Origin: Takakia lepidozioides
Lineage: Eukaryota; Streptophyta; Takakiopsida; Takakiales; Takakiaceae
Assembly (NCBI GenBank): GCA_030704615.1
Contig: CM060732.1
Location: forward strand, 38,979,053-39,043,052
Direction: 5' to 3'
Length of the DNA stretch: 64,000 nt
Made by a program: the position numbers and the translations under genes. The notes under the pieces are model-generated. The model was not told the origin of the DNA. It worked only from the letters and a program-made list of their open reading frames with translations, and made no database searches. Positions 43,336 through 51,390 of this stretch are shown here, in pieces. Positions within the stretch are counted from its first letter, which is position 1. Each line of letters starts with the position of its first letter.

Positions 43336-46300
43336 GAGGTCTGGGCTTGAATCCAGAGAAGTGTACTTTCTGTGTGAACTCAGGGGTGCTTCTGGGACAC
43401 ATTGTGTGTAAGAAGGGACTTCTTGTGGATCCCAGGAAGACAGAGTCCATTAAAGTCTCTCCACCACCAGTGAATGTTAAGAGTTTAAGGAGATTCCTTG
43501 GGCAAACCAGTTATTACAGAAGATTTGTCAAAAGGTATGCACAAATAGCAGCACCATTGAGCAAGCTTCTGAAGAAAGATGCAGTGTTTGCCTGGACAGC
43601 TGAATGTCAACAGGCGTTTGAGGAACTTACACTGTCAGTAACAACTACACCTGTGTTGATTAACCCTCACTGGCATGTAGTATTTCATGTTCACTGCGAT
43701 GCATCAGGAGAAGCGTTGGGTGCGGTGTTAGCCCAGAATGTTACAGGAAATATAGATTCACCTGTGTACTATGCTAGCCGATTGATGAACAGTGCTGAGA
43801 GGAACTATAGTACAACGGAAAGAGAAGCATTGGCAATGATTTATGCAGTCAAGAAATTCAGGCATTACCTATTGGGAAGAAAGTTTATGTTTTATGTGGA
43901 TCACCAGGCTCTGATATATCTGGTGAACAAACCTTTGATAAGTGGAAGGATAGCGAGGTGGTTAATAATCTTGCATGAGTTTGAGTTCGAGGTTATTTAC
44001 AAGCCTGGCCGTTTGCATCTTGTGGCAAATCATTTGTCACGACTAACAACAGGAGAGGCCGCCACAGGAGTGGACGATCAGTTACCTGATGCGAGTTTAT
44101 TTGTAATGGAGGTGCAAGGAAGTGCAGATGAATGGTTAGATTGGCAGTGGCCAATCAGATACTACCTTGCTCATGGTCAGTGCCCACCTAGTTATGGTAA
44201 GGAGCAGAGGAAGAGAATTGCTATCAGAGCTTTACCTTATACTATGGTAGGAAGCAGAATGTATAAGTTAGGACCTGATGGAGTACTAAAACGATGCTTG
44301 TACCACCATGAAGTAAATAAAGTCTTGGAGGAAGTTCATAAAGGAGTGGCTGGAGGTCATTTTGGAGAAGAGACTACCAGTAGAAAGATACTACTCGCAG
44401 GATACTGGTGGCCTACTTTGTTCAAAGATGTACATGAGTATTGTCAGAAGTGTGATGAATGTCAGAGGCTAGGACCTTTGCAGAGATCTGGAAGAATGGC
44501 CTTGCATCCTACAATGCCTACGGAACCATTTCAGAAATGGGGACTAGACTTTGTTGGACCAATTAATCCACCATCCAAGAATACACGAAACAGGTACATA
44601 ATTACAGCCACTGATTATACTACAAAGTGGGTGGAAGCTAAAGCTTTGAGGGACAACACAGCCAAGTCCACAGCAAGGTTCCTGTACGAGAACATACTTA
44701 CACGATTTGGATGTCCCTTAGAATTTATCAGTGATCAAGGAAGTCACTTCATGAATGAGACCATTGAGTTGTTGACTAAAGAGTTTATGATTGTGCATAG
44801 AAAGAGTACAACATATTACCCACAGGGTAATGGGCAGGCAGAGGCTACCAACAAAATACTATGTACTATCTTGGCTAAGATAGTCAATGCAAACAGAACG
44901 GATTGGGATACAAAGCTGCTGACAGCTTTGTGGTCATACAGGACTTCATATAAAGTCACCACTAAGTATACACCATTCCAATTAGTTTATGGTATGGAAG
45001 CCTTACTTCCAGTGGAATTCCTGTTACCTACCATGAGAACGGAGTGGGGAAAAAGAATGGAATTGCAAGACTCCATCAAGGTCAGGAAACATGAATTATA
45101 CCATGTGGAAGAAGTACGTGCTGATGCAGCTGATAATATGACCAGAATTCAGATGAAGCGAAAGGAACAGTTTGATGAAGGCAAGTTAAAGACTTTTAAG
45201 ACGGGGGATTTGGTTCTATGGTTGCAGAAGAAAGGAAAGATTCAAGCTTCTAAGCTCAAATCACCGTGGAAAGGACCTTATGTCATACAAAAGATGTATG
45301 ATAACAACACCGCCATGTTACAAACCATTAACAAAGAAATGCTGGGAAGAGTCAATGCAAATAAGTTGAAGGGTTACAGTGGTATCCATGACAAACCCCT
45401 GCAGCATGATTTGCATATAGAACCGCAAGAACAGTCACGGGCTGCACCAGTGTTACGAACGGAGTATGGAACACTTGTTGCTAGGCCCAGCATATACGAC
45501 CAGGGTGGGCAAAACAAACGTGACACAGCCTATCACAGCCCGCCAAGGCGCAACACAGCCTATCACAGCCCGTCACGACGTGACACAGCCAACCACAGCC
45601 CGCCAAGGCGCAACACAGCCTATCACAGCCCATCACGACGTGACACAGCCTATCACAGCCCATCACGACGCAACACAGCCTATAACAACATACCACAGCG
45701 TGTCACAGCCTATCACAGCTTACCACAGTGCATCACAGCCTATCACAGGGTAACACAGTATGACACAGCCTGTCACAGCTCAACACAGCCTACTAAAATT
45801 ACACGATCCATAGAATCAGTGACAAGTGGACACATAAAAACTTCAGGAAAATGGATGACGGAAGAGGAAACGGAAATTACTTTAAAAATAGACACGTGGA
45901 GGTCAGGGTGCGACACCCAGCGGAGAATGAAGTGCAAGGACAGGTGTCAAAAAGAAAGAGGAAAAGAACGGCCGTCAAATGGGATGAAAGGCGGGCCCAT
46001 TAATGAATACGGAAAAAGGGAAAAAGAACGAACGGCAACTACAGAAAAGCTGAATTCATGTCGCATGTGTGATCCTAGTGGACTATCCAACAGGGAAAGT
46101 CCACTAAAGAAGATAAAAGTTAAAATCCAGTCACAGCAGATACAGCCAATAGAAAACCAGAGAAATGATCAAGAAAATGGAAGAAAATTGGGCGCAAGAG
46201 GCGGCGTCGTTCTGAGTAACGGGCGTCTCGACAGGACAAGCCATAAATGCTATAACTTGGAAACTATGGAGGAACTAACAGACTATACGCTCGCAATATT

Positions 46301-49300
46301 ACTTACGCAGTGGCATAGACACGAAACGACAGAGCAAAGCTTTTCTCTTGAGCAATGCTTGCAAGCCCCGCAGGCTTACAAGAGATTACCCATAGCTTTC
46401 TGCGGCAACCATACGTTTCTGCTTTGTGCACTACAGGCATTCCTGCAGTTGTTACAGCCAAAGCAGTTCAGTGAATCTAAGATGAAGAGAATGAGAGGAA
46501 TGGAGGAAATCAGGGTGAAGAGCACCACAATTCTGCAGAAACAAACGATGGCTACCCCACAGGCGATAAAGATACTGGAGGAGCTGAGATTGGAAGGATT
46601 GCAAAGCCTAGATTGGACACTACACCATAGACAGTACATGTTACAATTTTTGCAGAACTTTGAGCCAAGGACAGGAACAACAACGGTGAAGGGAGTTGAA
46701 TTAATGCTTACTCCCCTATACCTCCAGCAATTGTTTCAATTGCCAGCAGGTCAGGTGCATGTGGGGGAACACAGGGCAAGACTACAAATAGGCGACTTAT
46801 TCCAAGAAGGGAGTTTCTTTAAAACTCAGGGTTATGCTTGTACCAAAGCTGTGTACCCAGGGTTAAAAGAGATAGGCCAGGTATTGAACGTTCTGTTTGC
46901 CCTGAAACAGAACCAACAATATTTGAGCAGATCCTTCACAGAGGAAATACTCAAAGGCCTGAAGGGACAAGAGGTACAATGGGCGGACATTATGTATAAC
47001 GCACTAGTAGAGGAGATGAAAAGATTACAAGGTACTACCGCAAAGTCTCCTATCATAGTGTCTGGCCCAATCATTGCTCAAATAATCCTTAATTCTGGCA
47101 TACTTAATGCACAAGAAAGGAAGGAAATGGGAGTGTTTGAGCCAGAAACAACTGCAATGGAAGAGCAAGGCTCTTCACACAGTGAGGGTGGACTAGCAGC
47201 ACGACCCGAGACTAAGAGGCAGAGAAGGGGAAAAACTGTAGTGGCGGATCCACTGGCTTCACGGATTCCGCATGATAATGTTTCCCAAGCTCATGACCAG
47301 GAAGGGGCACAGCAGCACAAAAGAATGTTATTACTGGAAGCAGGACCTTCAGAGAGGGAGGAGGAAGTTACTTCTGCATCACAGCCAACACAGCCACTTG
47401 AACGACTTGTCACAAGGTCACAAGTTATCCATGCAACTCAACCCGAAATAATTGATTTAGAAAGTGAAGGGATAGAGATTCCAACTACAGAGCAGATAGT
47501 GGCAGAAATAGAGAAAGGGGACCTTCTCTATGAATATTCTGGTCTGGTCAAGGAGACAGAAATCCCAGAGGTGCAACAGTTGCCCAAGGGAAATCCTGAG
47601 GTGCATATAATGCACACACCTGTGTTGGAGGTACCACAGGCAGAAGGTCATGACACTGTAACACCAGTCATAGATGAAGTAGTTCAGGAAGAAAATCCGG
47701 TGGGACAATGGCCTGAATGGTTAGTGAGACATCATACTGTTGAAGATCGGGAGGAACAGCAGCAACCTCACCATGATGACCCTCAACAGGCAATGCTGAT
47801 GAGTTCCATAGGCAGGACACTTAATTTGTTGGGGACTTATGTCAAATCCCATGTTCCAATTACCCAATTGACAGCCTTGAAAGAGGAACTCAGGAAGGAG
47901 TTTGAGGCTCGACTTGCCACTGAGTGTGCAAACAAGGTCGATGAAGAGGTCACTCTCAAGATGAAGCAGGACTTGGGCAATACAGAAATGGCTTTGCAGT
48001 TGGCCAAGCAACAATTGATTGAGGCAAACCTCGCGCAAGACCAGTTGCACGAAGCACATAAGCAACAGCTATACCAAATGCAGGTGCAGCATGAAAGCAA
48101 GTTGCAAGAACTGAATGCACTACATACGGAGTTGCAGACAGTGCATAACAGGATGGCGATACAATGTGCTACATTTACAACTATGCTTGACCAATCAACA
48201 AAAGAAATAAACAGTCAAGCGGAAAAATGTACGAAGGCAGAAGAAGAGAATGTTGAGCAAATGAAGCTCATTGTCGATATGAAGAATACAATCTGTCGCC
48301 ATGAAGATACTTTCAAGCAATACAGGCAGAGGGAAGCTGATCAAGAGAAACACATCGTGGAGTTGCAACAAACCATCATGGCCAATAGAAATGAAATCAC
48401 GGTCAGTAACAAGGCTTCGAAGGAAGCCAATAATCTACTTGTTGCCTATGCGCAATTGGTTGAGCCACAGGCGAAGCGCATGGAGGCTTTACAACAGCAG
48501 TTGGAATTGTACAAGCTAAGAGAAGAGCAAACTCTCAGGGGAACCACAAGCAGCTTGGTGGATAACAGCCTTATGCAGGTCTGGTTAGCACAAGGGCCAG
48601 TAGAGGGCAAAAGCCCACGGAAGCTCACCCAAAGCGAGATGAATGAGCTCAGACTGCAGGTGCAGAACATTGCCACAACTACTATAGACAATGTCTATAG
48701 TAGGATAGCAGAGTTACAAGAGGATGTAGACGGACTCCAGACTCAAGTGGAAGACCTCACTTCAAACATCGACCAAAGAGTCTATATCCCTCAAGAACAG
48801 CTAATGGCTTCTTATTTGCAAGCCAGAACTCTGGCTTTTCAGTCTTCACAGGAGGTGCATGAGATGCCAATGATACAGGAGCCAGTACCACCACCACCAC
48901 AACAGGTCAGTGTACCAGTAGCTGAACCTGTGGTTACTACAACCACACCACAGCCACCACAGCCGGAGGTATGGGGCAATGCCGCTTTTAACCCACCTAA
49001 AACTCCAGCTGCAAGGGAGTACAGCAGGGCTATGATTATGACCTTCAACCAAATTCCCATCATGTTGGATTTGGCTTGGAAAGAATTTAGTCCTCCGCAG
49101 TCATTCGCACATTACTACCAAATCATGCGTATTTGGCTGCCAGTGGCAACCAGGACTAAAGTTCTTCCAAACAATCGACATATTGAAGATCATCACTTTG
49201 CACAATACTGGCACGAGGCAGGTACCATGTTGAGGGAATTGGTTGCTTTCCAAGTTGTACATGGATTCATTTACACCAAGACCAAGGAGATAGCAAGTAT

Positions 49301-50033
49301 TGTCATGGGGTGCGGGCTATACTATGCTGCTTGTTTTCTGATACGTTACCACATTGAGCAACAAAAGATGCAAGCACGCTTTCAAAGTTACTCCAGTGGA
49401 GATCATTGGGTATTACCTTCGGTGCCACCTCATATGTACCTATATGACCCAAAAGTTATGATGCAGAAGGATTCTCAAATTCGTTCATGGTTTCAAGCAG
49501 CCTGCAACCAATTGTCAACACAGAAATTCGGACTTGATGCCATTTTCTATAAGGGACATGTGGCATGGAAGTACTTGCACGCTGCACCAGTAATTGGTAC
49601 CCCACTCATCTGGACAGACAAGGAGCTCAGTGTCTACACCAATTTTGCTGTTCAACGGTTACACCAGGTTGTAAAATGCAAACTTCCAGACATGAAAGGA
49701 CAGCATTGTATGCCCCAGATGATTCCACAAAAGGTTCGAAAATTAAAACATCTGAGAGGAGATGAGGATTCTGATACAACTGTTTCTTCACAGAATTCTT
49801 TTGACATGGCAGAAGACTATGCAATTCAGATGGAAGATAAGAAGCGACGGGGGTCTCCTATGCCGGAAAGATTACCTCGATATCAGCCTCCAGAGGGCAT
49901 CACTTATCCAGGTAGTGATCAACCATCTCCGTCAACCAGAGACAGACCTCGGGCTCGTACACACAGCCCGCCACGAAACTCTCAACGTCAACAAGGTGCT
50001 CACTCACAAAGGTTTGCTACTCGGAAACAGTAA
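43251..50033 (+). CDS. A2 Pol-extra-protein fusion: RT end, RNase H, integrase, repeat linker and unknown protein (2260 codons)
   Basis: One uninterrupted frame. RT catalytic FLDDFSVYSS is at residues 2-11 and RNase H (FHVHCDASGEALG) near 145-260. Integrase has its zinc finger near 360-395 (HKGVAGGHFG to CDECQRLG), core D, D and E near 433, 494 and 532, and GPY/F module near 673. Ten-residue TAYHS repeats occupy about 757-850, a basic linker 850-1005, and the extra protein 1006-2260. The joined frame is kept in A1 apart from nonsense changes, so the fusion is likely natural and would be cut by the protease. The start at 43251 is only the frame limit; translation would begin in Gag. Confidence 0.9.
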   Translation: MFLDDFSVYSSKNEHLHKLELCLARCRMRGLGLNPEKCTFCVNSGVLLGHIVCKKGLLVDPRKTESIKVSPPPVNVKSLRRFLGQTSYYRRFVKRYAQIAAPLSKLLKKDAVFAWTAECQQAFEELTLSVTTTPVLINPHWHVVFHVHCDASGEALGAVLAQNVTGNIDSPVYYASRLMNSAERNYSTTEREALAMIYAVKKFRHYLLGRKFMFYVDHQALIYLVNKPLISGRIARWLIILHEFEFEVIYKPGRLHLVANHLSRLTTGEAATGVDDQLPDASLFVMEVQGSADEWLDWQWPIRYYLAHGQCPPSYGKEQRKRIAIRALPYTMVGSRMYKLGPDGVLKRCLYHHEVNKVLEEVHKGVAGGHFGEETTSRKILLAGYWWPTLFKDVHEYCQKCDECQRLGPLQRSGRMALHPTMPTEPFQKWGLDFVGPINPPSKNTRNRYIITATDYTTKWVEAKALRDNTAKSTARFLYENILTRFGCPLEFISDQGSHFMNETIELLTKEFMIVHRKSTTYYPQGNGQAEATNKILCTILAKIVNANRTDWDTKLLTALWSYRTSYKVTTKYTPFQLVYGMEALLPVEFLLPTMRTEWGKRMELQDSIKVRKHELYHVEEVRADAADNMTRIQMKRKEQFDEGKLKTFKTGDLVLWLQKKGKIQASKLKSPWKGPYVIQKMYDNNTAMLQTINKEMLGRVNANKLKGYSGIHDKPLQHDLHIEPQEQSRAAPVLRTEYGTLVARPSIYDQGGQNKRDTAYHSPPRRNTAYHSPSRRDTANHSPPRRNTAYHSPSRRDTAYHSPSRRNTAYNNIPQRVTAYHSLPQCITAYHRVTQYDTACHSSTQPTKITRSIESVTSGHIKTSGKWMTEEETEITLKIDTWRSGCDTQRRMKCKDRCQKERGKERPSNGMKGGPINEYGKREKERTATTEKLNSCRMCDPSGLSNRESPLKKIKVKIQSQQIQPIENQRNDQENGRKLGARGGVVLSNGRLDRTSHKCYNLETMEELTDYTLAILLTQWHRHETTEQSFSLEQCLQAPQAYKRLPIAFCGNHTFLLCALQAFLQLLQPKQFSESKMKRMRGMEEIRVKSTTILQKQTMATPQAIKILEELRLEGLQSLDWTLHHRQYMLQFLQNFEPRTGTTTVKGVELMLTPLYLQQLFQLPAGQVHVGEHRARLQIGDLFQEGSFFKTQGYACTKAVYPGLKEIGQVLNVLFALKQNQQYLSRSFTEEILKGLKGQEVQWADIMYNALVEEMKRLQGTTAKSPIIVSGPIIAQIILNSGILNAQERKEMGVFEPETTAMEEQGSSHSEGGLAARPETKRQRRGKTVVADPLASRIPHDNVSQAHDQEGAQQHKRMLLLEAGPSEREEEVTSASQPTQPLERLVTRSQVIHATQPEIIDLESEGIEIPTTEQIVAEIEKGDLLYEYSGLVKETEIPEVQQLPKGNPEVHIMHTPVLEVPQAEGHDTVTPVIDEVVQEENPVGQWPEWLVRHHTVEDREEQQQPHHDDPQQAMLMSSIGRTLNLLGTYVKSHVPITQLTALKEELRKEFEARLATECANKVDEEVTLKMKQDLGNTEMALQLAKQQLIEANLAQDQLHEAHKQQLYQMQVQHESKLQELNALHTELQTVHNRMAIQCATFTTMLDQSTKEINSQAEKCTKAEEENVEQMKLIVDMKNTICRHEDTFKQYRQREADQEKHIVELQQTIMANRNEITVSNKASKEANNLLVAYAQLVEPQAKRMEALQQQLELYKLREEQTLRGTTSSLVDNSLMQVWLAQGPVEGKSPRKLTQSEMNELRLQVQNIATTTIDNVYSRIAELQEDVDGLQTQVEDLTSNIDQRVYIPQEQLMASYLQARTLAFQSSQEVHEMPMIQEPVPPPPQQVSVPVAEPVVTTTTPQPPQPEVWGNAAFNPPKTPAAREYSRAMIMTFNQIPIMLDLAWKEFSPPQSFAHYYQIMRIWLPVATRTKVLPNNRHIEDHHFAQYWHEAGTMLRELVAFQVVHGFIYTKTKEIASIVMGCGLYYAACFLIRYHIEQQKMQARFQSYSSGDHWVLPSVPPHMYLYDPKVMMQKDSQIRSWFQAACNQLSTQKFGLDAIFYKGHVAWKYLHAAPVIGTPLIWTDKELSVYTNFAVQRLHQVVKCKLPDMKGQHCMPQMIPQKVRKLKHLRGDEDSDTTVSSQNSFDMAEDYAIQMEDKKRRGSPMPERLPRYQPPEGITYPGSDQPSPSTRDRPRARTHSPPRNSQRQQGAHSQRFATRKQ
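45520..45800 (+). repeat. A2 coding minisatellite (TAYHS linker)
   Basis: About nine 30-nt units of the type GACACAGCCTATCACAGCCC encode D/N-TAYHSPxRR decamers. The repeats alternate in small sub-blocks (CGCCAAGGCGCAACACAGCC and CATCACGACGTGACACAGCC). The stretch is basic, Tyr/His-rich and predicted to be unstructured. Confidence 0.9.
46266..50033 (+). CDS. Extra protein of family A (part of the A2 fusion), function unknown
   Basis: From the ATG of METMEELTDYT (the first plausible start if made separately) it is 1255 codons. Residues 1-270 are conserved in A1 and A3 (LAILLTQWHRH, QFLQNFEPRTGTTTVKGVEL, YLSRSFTEEILKGLKGQEV). Residues 270-530 are acidic and low complexity. Residues 530-750 are a long coiled coil (EELRKEFEARLATE onward), with a second near 790-840. 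Residues 895-1165 are a second conserved part (PQSFAHYYQIMRIWLPVATR, VHGFIYTKTKEIAS). The last 60 residues are basic and Ser/Arg/Pro-rich. It is like neither Gag nor Env: there is no signal peptide or membrane span. Extra ORFs at this place are known in Athila, Ogre and related elements, but I see no sequence match I can name. Confidence 0.75.
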   Translation: MEELTDYTLAILLTQWHRHETTEQSFSLEQCLQAPQAYKRLPIAFCGNHTFLLCALQAFLQLLQPKQFSESKMKRMRGMEEIRVKSTTILQKQTMATPQAIKILEELRLEGLQSLDWTLHHRQYMLQFLQNFEPRTGTTTVKGVELMLTPLYLQQLFQLPAGQVHVGEHRARLQIGDLFQEGSFFKTQGYACTKAVYPGLKEIGQVLNVLFALKQNQQYLSRSFTEEILKGLKGQEVQWADIMYNALVEEMKRLQGTTAKSPIIVSGPIIAQIILNSGILNAQERKEMGVFEPETTAMEEQGSSHSEGGLAARPETKRQRRGKTVVADPLASRIPHDNVSQAHDQEGAQQHKRMLLLEAGPSEREEEVTSASQPTQPLERLVTRSQVIHATQPEIIDLESEGIEIPTTEQIVAEIEKGDLLYEYSGLVKETEIPEVQQLPKGNPEVHIMHTPVLEVPQAEGHDTVTPVIDEVVQEENPVGQWPEWLVRHHTVEDREEQQQPHHDDPQQAMLMSSIGRTLNLLGTYVKSHVPITQLTALKEELRKEFEARLATECANKVDEEVTLKMKQDLGNTEMALQLAKQQLIEANLAQDQLHEAHKQQLYQMQVQHESKLQELNALHTELQTVHNRMAIQCATFTTMLDQSTKEINSQAEKCTKAEEENVEQMKLIVDMKNTICRHEDTFKQYRQREADQEKHIVELQQTIMANRNEITVSNKASKEANNLLVAYAQLVEPQAKRMEALQQQLELYKLREEQTLRGTTSSLVDNSLMQVWLAQGPVEGKSPRKLTQSEMNELRLQVQNIATTTIDNVYSRIAELQEDVDGLQTQVEDLTSNIDQRVYIPQEQLMASYLQARTLAFQSSQEVHEMPMIQEPVPPPPQQVSVPVAEPVVTTTTPQPPQPEVWGNAAFNPPKTPAAREYSRAMIMTFNQIPIMLDLAWKEFSPPQSFAHYYQIMRIWLPVATRTKVLPNNRHIEDHHFAQYWHEAGTMLRELVAFQVVHGFIYTKTKEIASIVMGCGLYYAACFLIRYHIEQQKMQARFQSYSSGDHWVLPSVPPHMYLYDPKVMMQKDSQIRSWFQAACNQLSTQKFGLDAIFYKGHVAWKYLHAAPVIGTPLIWTDKELSVYTNFAVQRLHQVVKCKLPDMKGQHCMPQMIPQKVRKLKHLRGDEDSDTTVSSQNSFDMAEDYAIQMEDKKRRGSPMPERLPRYQPPEGITYPGSDQPSPSTRDRPRARTHSPPRNSQRQQGAHSQRFATRKQ

Positions 50034-50055
50034 ACCGTGAGGACACGGCTTTTTG

Positions 50056-50073
50056 AGGGGGGAAAGGGGTAAA
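50056..50073 (+). other. A2 polypurine tract
   Basis: GAGGGGGGAAAGGGGTAA directly before the 3' LTR. Confidence 0.88.
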
Positions 50074-51140
50074 TGTTAGAGGACTGTAGGGGACTTAGAC
50101 ATTTATATGGGATCTGTAGGGTACCCTTAATTTTTGCACAGACTGAGACCAACAGGAGCCTTAGGGGTGACAGCAGCGCACTGTAGAGGGGGGTTACACA
50201 GCCGACACAGCCGACACAGCCGTCACAGCCAACACAGCCCACACAGCCCACACAACCAACACAGCCAACACAGCCAGTCACAGTCGTCACAGCCCACACA
50301 GCCCACACAGCCCGTCACAGTCGTCACAACCCACACAGCCCACACAGCCCGTCACAGTCGTCACAGCCCACACAGCCCACACAGCCAACACAGCCCGTCA
50401 CAGTCGTCACAGCCCACACAGCCCACACAGCCCGTCACAGTCGACACAGCCACACAGCCAGTCACAGCCCGACACAGCCAAACACAGCCAGTCACCGCTT
50501 GACACAGCTGTCACGATAATAGGGAACAAAGAGTAGGACAGGGAACGACTGTGGGGAACAACACCTGTGAAGGGAACATGTTAGTTCACAGACGACGGTT
50601 AGAGAGGGAAACGGTTAGAACCGCGGATAGGAGGATAAAGGGAGAAACGGGGAATGAAAGGGGGGATCATTATTCTGGGAAGGGGACTTCTGAGTGAGAC
50701 TGGAGCGGAGATCGGAAGCAAAGGATGGAGAGCACGATGAAGGAGGATTAGTAGATGCTTGTTATATGCAAAGCTGTAGTGATATTGTAGAGCAGATTAG
50801 AGACACAATGGCTTCGGCCTGATACCTTATAAATCATAATCTGATACTTATACGATACAATCACACTGTGTAGAGAGATCTGAGAGAAGCTGTGGATTGA
50901 ATGGTTGAGTGAAGGAAACCGATAGATTGATGAAGCAAACTGATACTTAATTATCAATGCCAAAGGTAGCTAAGATGAATGCGAAAAGGGAAACGCATAG
51001 GAAACACCCCCATGATACACTAGCTGTAGGTCATGACTGATTGTTCTGCGCGGGCTGAGTACTTAGAGATTTCCAACTCTTCTATCTTGGAGTTTCCGCC
51101 TCGGATAGCGAAGGGATGGGTGAGTAAAAGCCGCGCGACA
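50074..51140 (+). repeat. A2 3' LTR
   Basis: Direct repeat of 37657-38767, with TGTTAGAGG and GCGCGACA ends, the CACAGCC minisatellite (50190-50510) and paired ACGGTTAG words near 50593-50617. Confidence 0.93.
50190..50510 (+). repeat. CACAGCC minisatellite in A2 3' LTR
   Basis: Same family as in the 5' LTR with a different unit number and order. Confidence 0.92.
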
Positions 51141-51145
51141 AAGAA
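51141..51145. repeat. A2 target site duplication, right copy (AAGAA)
   Basis: Matches 37652-37656 exactly. Confidence 0.92.
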
Positions 51146-51390
51146 GGCCGTCATGTATTGGCAGGCGGTGAAGTACATCTGACATATATCACAAGTACAT
51201 GCAACGGATGTACTTTTTTTCTACCACTTTTTTCTTGGATAATACAAAGACCTAGAAATGGATGAATTCCGTTCGCACACAATGATGACACCCGCATCCA
51301 AATACAGTTAACAATGTCCAATTTTTATTTTGGATACATGCCAAAGCAACCCTTGTTGCAAACGTCAAGCTGGAGAGCTCTAGAGGTAGC
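51146..51390. other. Upstream region of gene D
   Basis: AT-richer non-coding sequence between A2 and the first open stretch of gene D. Before A2 inserted, it would have been continuous with the upstream region of the minus-strand SWIM gene. No motif can be named. Confidence 0.4.

Larger units (their letters stand above)
37657..51140 (+). mobile_element. Ty3/gypsy LTR retrotransposon, family A, copy A2, full length (13.5 kb)
   Basis: It is bounded by two LTRs (1111 and 1067 bp) and by the 5-bp duplication AAGAA. It has a primer site, a Gag region, protease, RT, RNase H, integrase, a repeat linker, an extra ORF and a polypurine tract. Gag and RT carry frameshifts, but from mid-RT to the end of the extra protein a single frame of 2260 codons is open. 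It inserted between the SWIM gene (minus) and gene D (plus), in what was probably their shared upstream region. LTR differences are few apart from the number of minisatellite units. Confidence 0.95.

Noticed and set aside
46266-50033. Extra ORF of family A as an envelope gene
   Set aside because: No signal peptide, no hydrophobic membrane segment and no cleavage motif could be seen; coiled coils and a basic tail dominate.
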